Shown here: piece after piece, positions 62,625-64,000 of the stretch | How positions within the stretch are numbered: the stretch's first letter is position 1 | Layout of the letters: every line of letters starts with the position of its first letter | Assembly (NCBI GenBank): GCA_002104935.1 | Contig: MCGT01000002.1 | Span: forward strand, 186,001-250,000 | DNA length: 64,000 nucleotides | Direction of reading: 5' to 3' | From: Hesseltinella vesiculosa | Taxonomy: Eukaryota; Mucoromycota; Mucoromycetes; Mucorales; Cunninghamellaceae | Notes under the pieces: generated by a model | What the model was told of the DNA's origin: nothing | Seen by the model: only the letters and a program-made list of their open reading frames with translations | Database searches by the model: none | Made by a program: the position numbers and the translations under genes

Positions 62625-64000
62625 CTAGCAATTGCGAAGTTCAGGCTCCAAATAATTCAGCTGAAGGATCTTAAAAGCATGTCGTTCGCTTTCCACATTT
62701 AGTTTCTTGCCGGCTCGGAATAGACCATGGGACGTCATTTTGATACCCAGCACAGTCTTGCTGTAGAGACGGATACTACGTTCAAAATACTTGGAGCCAG
62801 TCCAGCCTAGCGATTAGAAAGAAGAGAAAAGCAGGAACCTGTGAATGTCCTATCATTCATTTTTTTTTTTGTAGCTTTACCGAGGACGGCCATGGGATAA
62901 TCCATCTTCGGTGCGACGATGATATCCATGCGGCGATGGATCTTGGCAGCATCGGGGTGTTTGGACAGCCACACACAGAGTGCTTGACAATTGCGGTTTC
63001 GAAGGACGCTGTTGGCTGTGACGTGTGAGTTGTCGGGTCCGCTGCTCATGGAAAGCACGCCAACAATGTGGCCCTGGTCTTTGAAGTGATCGACGATCTT
63101 GGTCAACAATGTTTGTGTCACTTTTGCATTGTCGTGTGTCACCACAATGTCAACATCCCCGCTGTCTGGCTTGCCACGTCTAAAAATAAGAAATCATAGT
63201 GAGCGGCAGTCATGTCCATGGCTCGTTGGTCCCTGGTTACCGATAGCTGCCACATACTGTATATTCACAGTCTGGTTGGACATCCTGGAGACCAGCTCGG
63301 AATTCTTCCACCAGGAGTTCAACTTCGCTTCGAGGGATTCGTTTCAAAAAGTCGTCATAGTACTTGATGCCCAATTCCTGATCGGCAGACAGCTTTTCAT
63401 GTGCCACCACGTCCTCCAAGGTCTTGTAGTCTTTTGAAAGCCATTCTCGGGCCGTGTGATTGCCTACGCCGTGCACGCTGTAAAACCGTTCCAGAATGGT
63501 ATACGCTGGATTGGCATTCAGCATTTCTAGAGGGGAAGGAAAAAGAGCGTCAGCCTCTTTCCGGTATACTTTCATCTATTTTTTTTTCATGTTGTCCACT
63601 TGCCAATATCTTGTACTCGACCATCGCGAAGAAAGTCAGCGATCTGATGAGACACAAGCAAAAATGAGCCTCGCCATGTTTAGTCATTCGTATCCCCGCT
63701 TACAATGCGGCCGGTTTTCTTGCCAATACCCTTCAAAGCCCATGCTTGCTGTGGTTTGGATATCTTGACGGGGTAGTTCTAAAAATTGAAGCAGCGCAAA
63801 TGTCAGTGCTTGGCATGACACTGTGCAGTGGACATTACCTTGAGAGCTGCAATGCTTTTCCTGTAGGCCAAAGCATTCATGCTGTCACCTGAAAAAGGAA
63901 GTCGGTAAGATTCACGTCCACTTCATCACTTCGCTTGCTAAAGTTACCGGTCAGGTCACGCGCATGTTCAAGTTTGAGGCAAATGTCCACGAGATCTTGA
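62625..64000 (-). CDS. Family X DNA polymerase (Pol lambda/Pol4-like), 5' partial
   Basis: Visible exons are 64000-63948 (cut by the window edge), 63888-63839, 63778-63704, 63643-63604, 63526-63241, 63179-62881 and 62806-62625, about 327 residues. A helix-hairpin-helix region (ALKGIGKKTGRII) is followed by FYSVHGVGNHTAREW, then the palm motif CGSYRRGKPDSGDVDIVV with two catalytic aspartates (D-x-D), the third aspartate in RRMDIIVAP, and the family X loop GWTGSKYFERSIR. This is the polymerase core of Pol lambda, Pol mu, TdT and yeast Pol4, which fill short gaps in base-excision repair and end joining. Any N-terminal BRCT domain would lie outside the window. The intron 63603-63527 needs a GC donor (GCAAGT) to keep the frame. 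Confidence 0.92.

Overview
This window is eukaryotic nuclear DNA from a filamentous fungus, most likely an early-diverging Mucoromycota (Mucorales-like) species. The reasons are dense genes with many short introns (about 45-120 bp, GT..poly-T..AG, and several GC-AG), long T/A homopolymer runs in introns and between genes, and a fungal gene set (FlbA/Sst2-type RGS protein, Yvc1-like channel, Apd1-like ferredoxin, Ecl1-like protein, MRP51, Dbp7, Iml2-like protein). The genus assignment is inference. Exon coordinates were read by eye from splice sites and frame continuity; minus-strand exons are listed from the start codon onward.

Layout. 1-4.1 kb: a 5'-truncated MFS carboxylate transporter and a TRP/Yvc1-like channel. 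4.2-9.3 kb: a gene-poor block with a truncated gene start, a 14-cysteine secreted protein, a 66-bp tandem duplication, a 16 x 16-bp minisatellite, dispersed repeats and a Tc1/mariner remnant. 9.3-29.9 kb: a gene-dense stretch with ArfGAP, SAM methyltransferase, Golgi glycosyltransferase-like protein, Iml2/TTC39-like protein, RGS protein, PA-domain membrane protein, CaMKK-type kinase, Apd1-like protein, a small protein and a tandem pair of AYR1-like short-chain reductases. 31.7-33.6 kb: an unknown gene that looks partly broken.

33.7-37.8 kb: the standout. Two 1,276-bp, almost identical, inverted arms flank a 1,529-bp spacer. The left arm carries a CCAAT-rich 107-bp repeat array and the 5' end (both C2H2 zinc fingers) of a 548-residue gene whose body lies in the spacer. 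The right arm carries a second, inverted copy of the same promoter and 5' end. Recombination between arms would flip the spacer and still rebuild an intact gene, so this looks like an invertible or hairpin-forming gene cassette.

38.3-64 kb: MED6; two paralogous F-box/LRR genes bracketing a repeat-rich segment; an F-BAR/DEP/RhoGAP protein; an RCC1-like protein; a divergent MRP51/DBP7 pair; an Ecl1-like protein; NAC beta; a small unknown protein; a GH36 alpha-galactosidase; a Tc1-type MITE; and a 5'-truncated family X DNA polymerase. Most genes are housekeeping genes and do not form a pathway cluster. Signalling genes (RGS, CaMKK-like kinase, ArfGAP, RhoGAP, Ca channel) are numerous but not obviously co-regulated.
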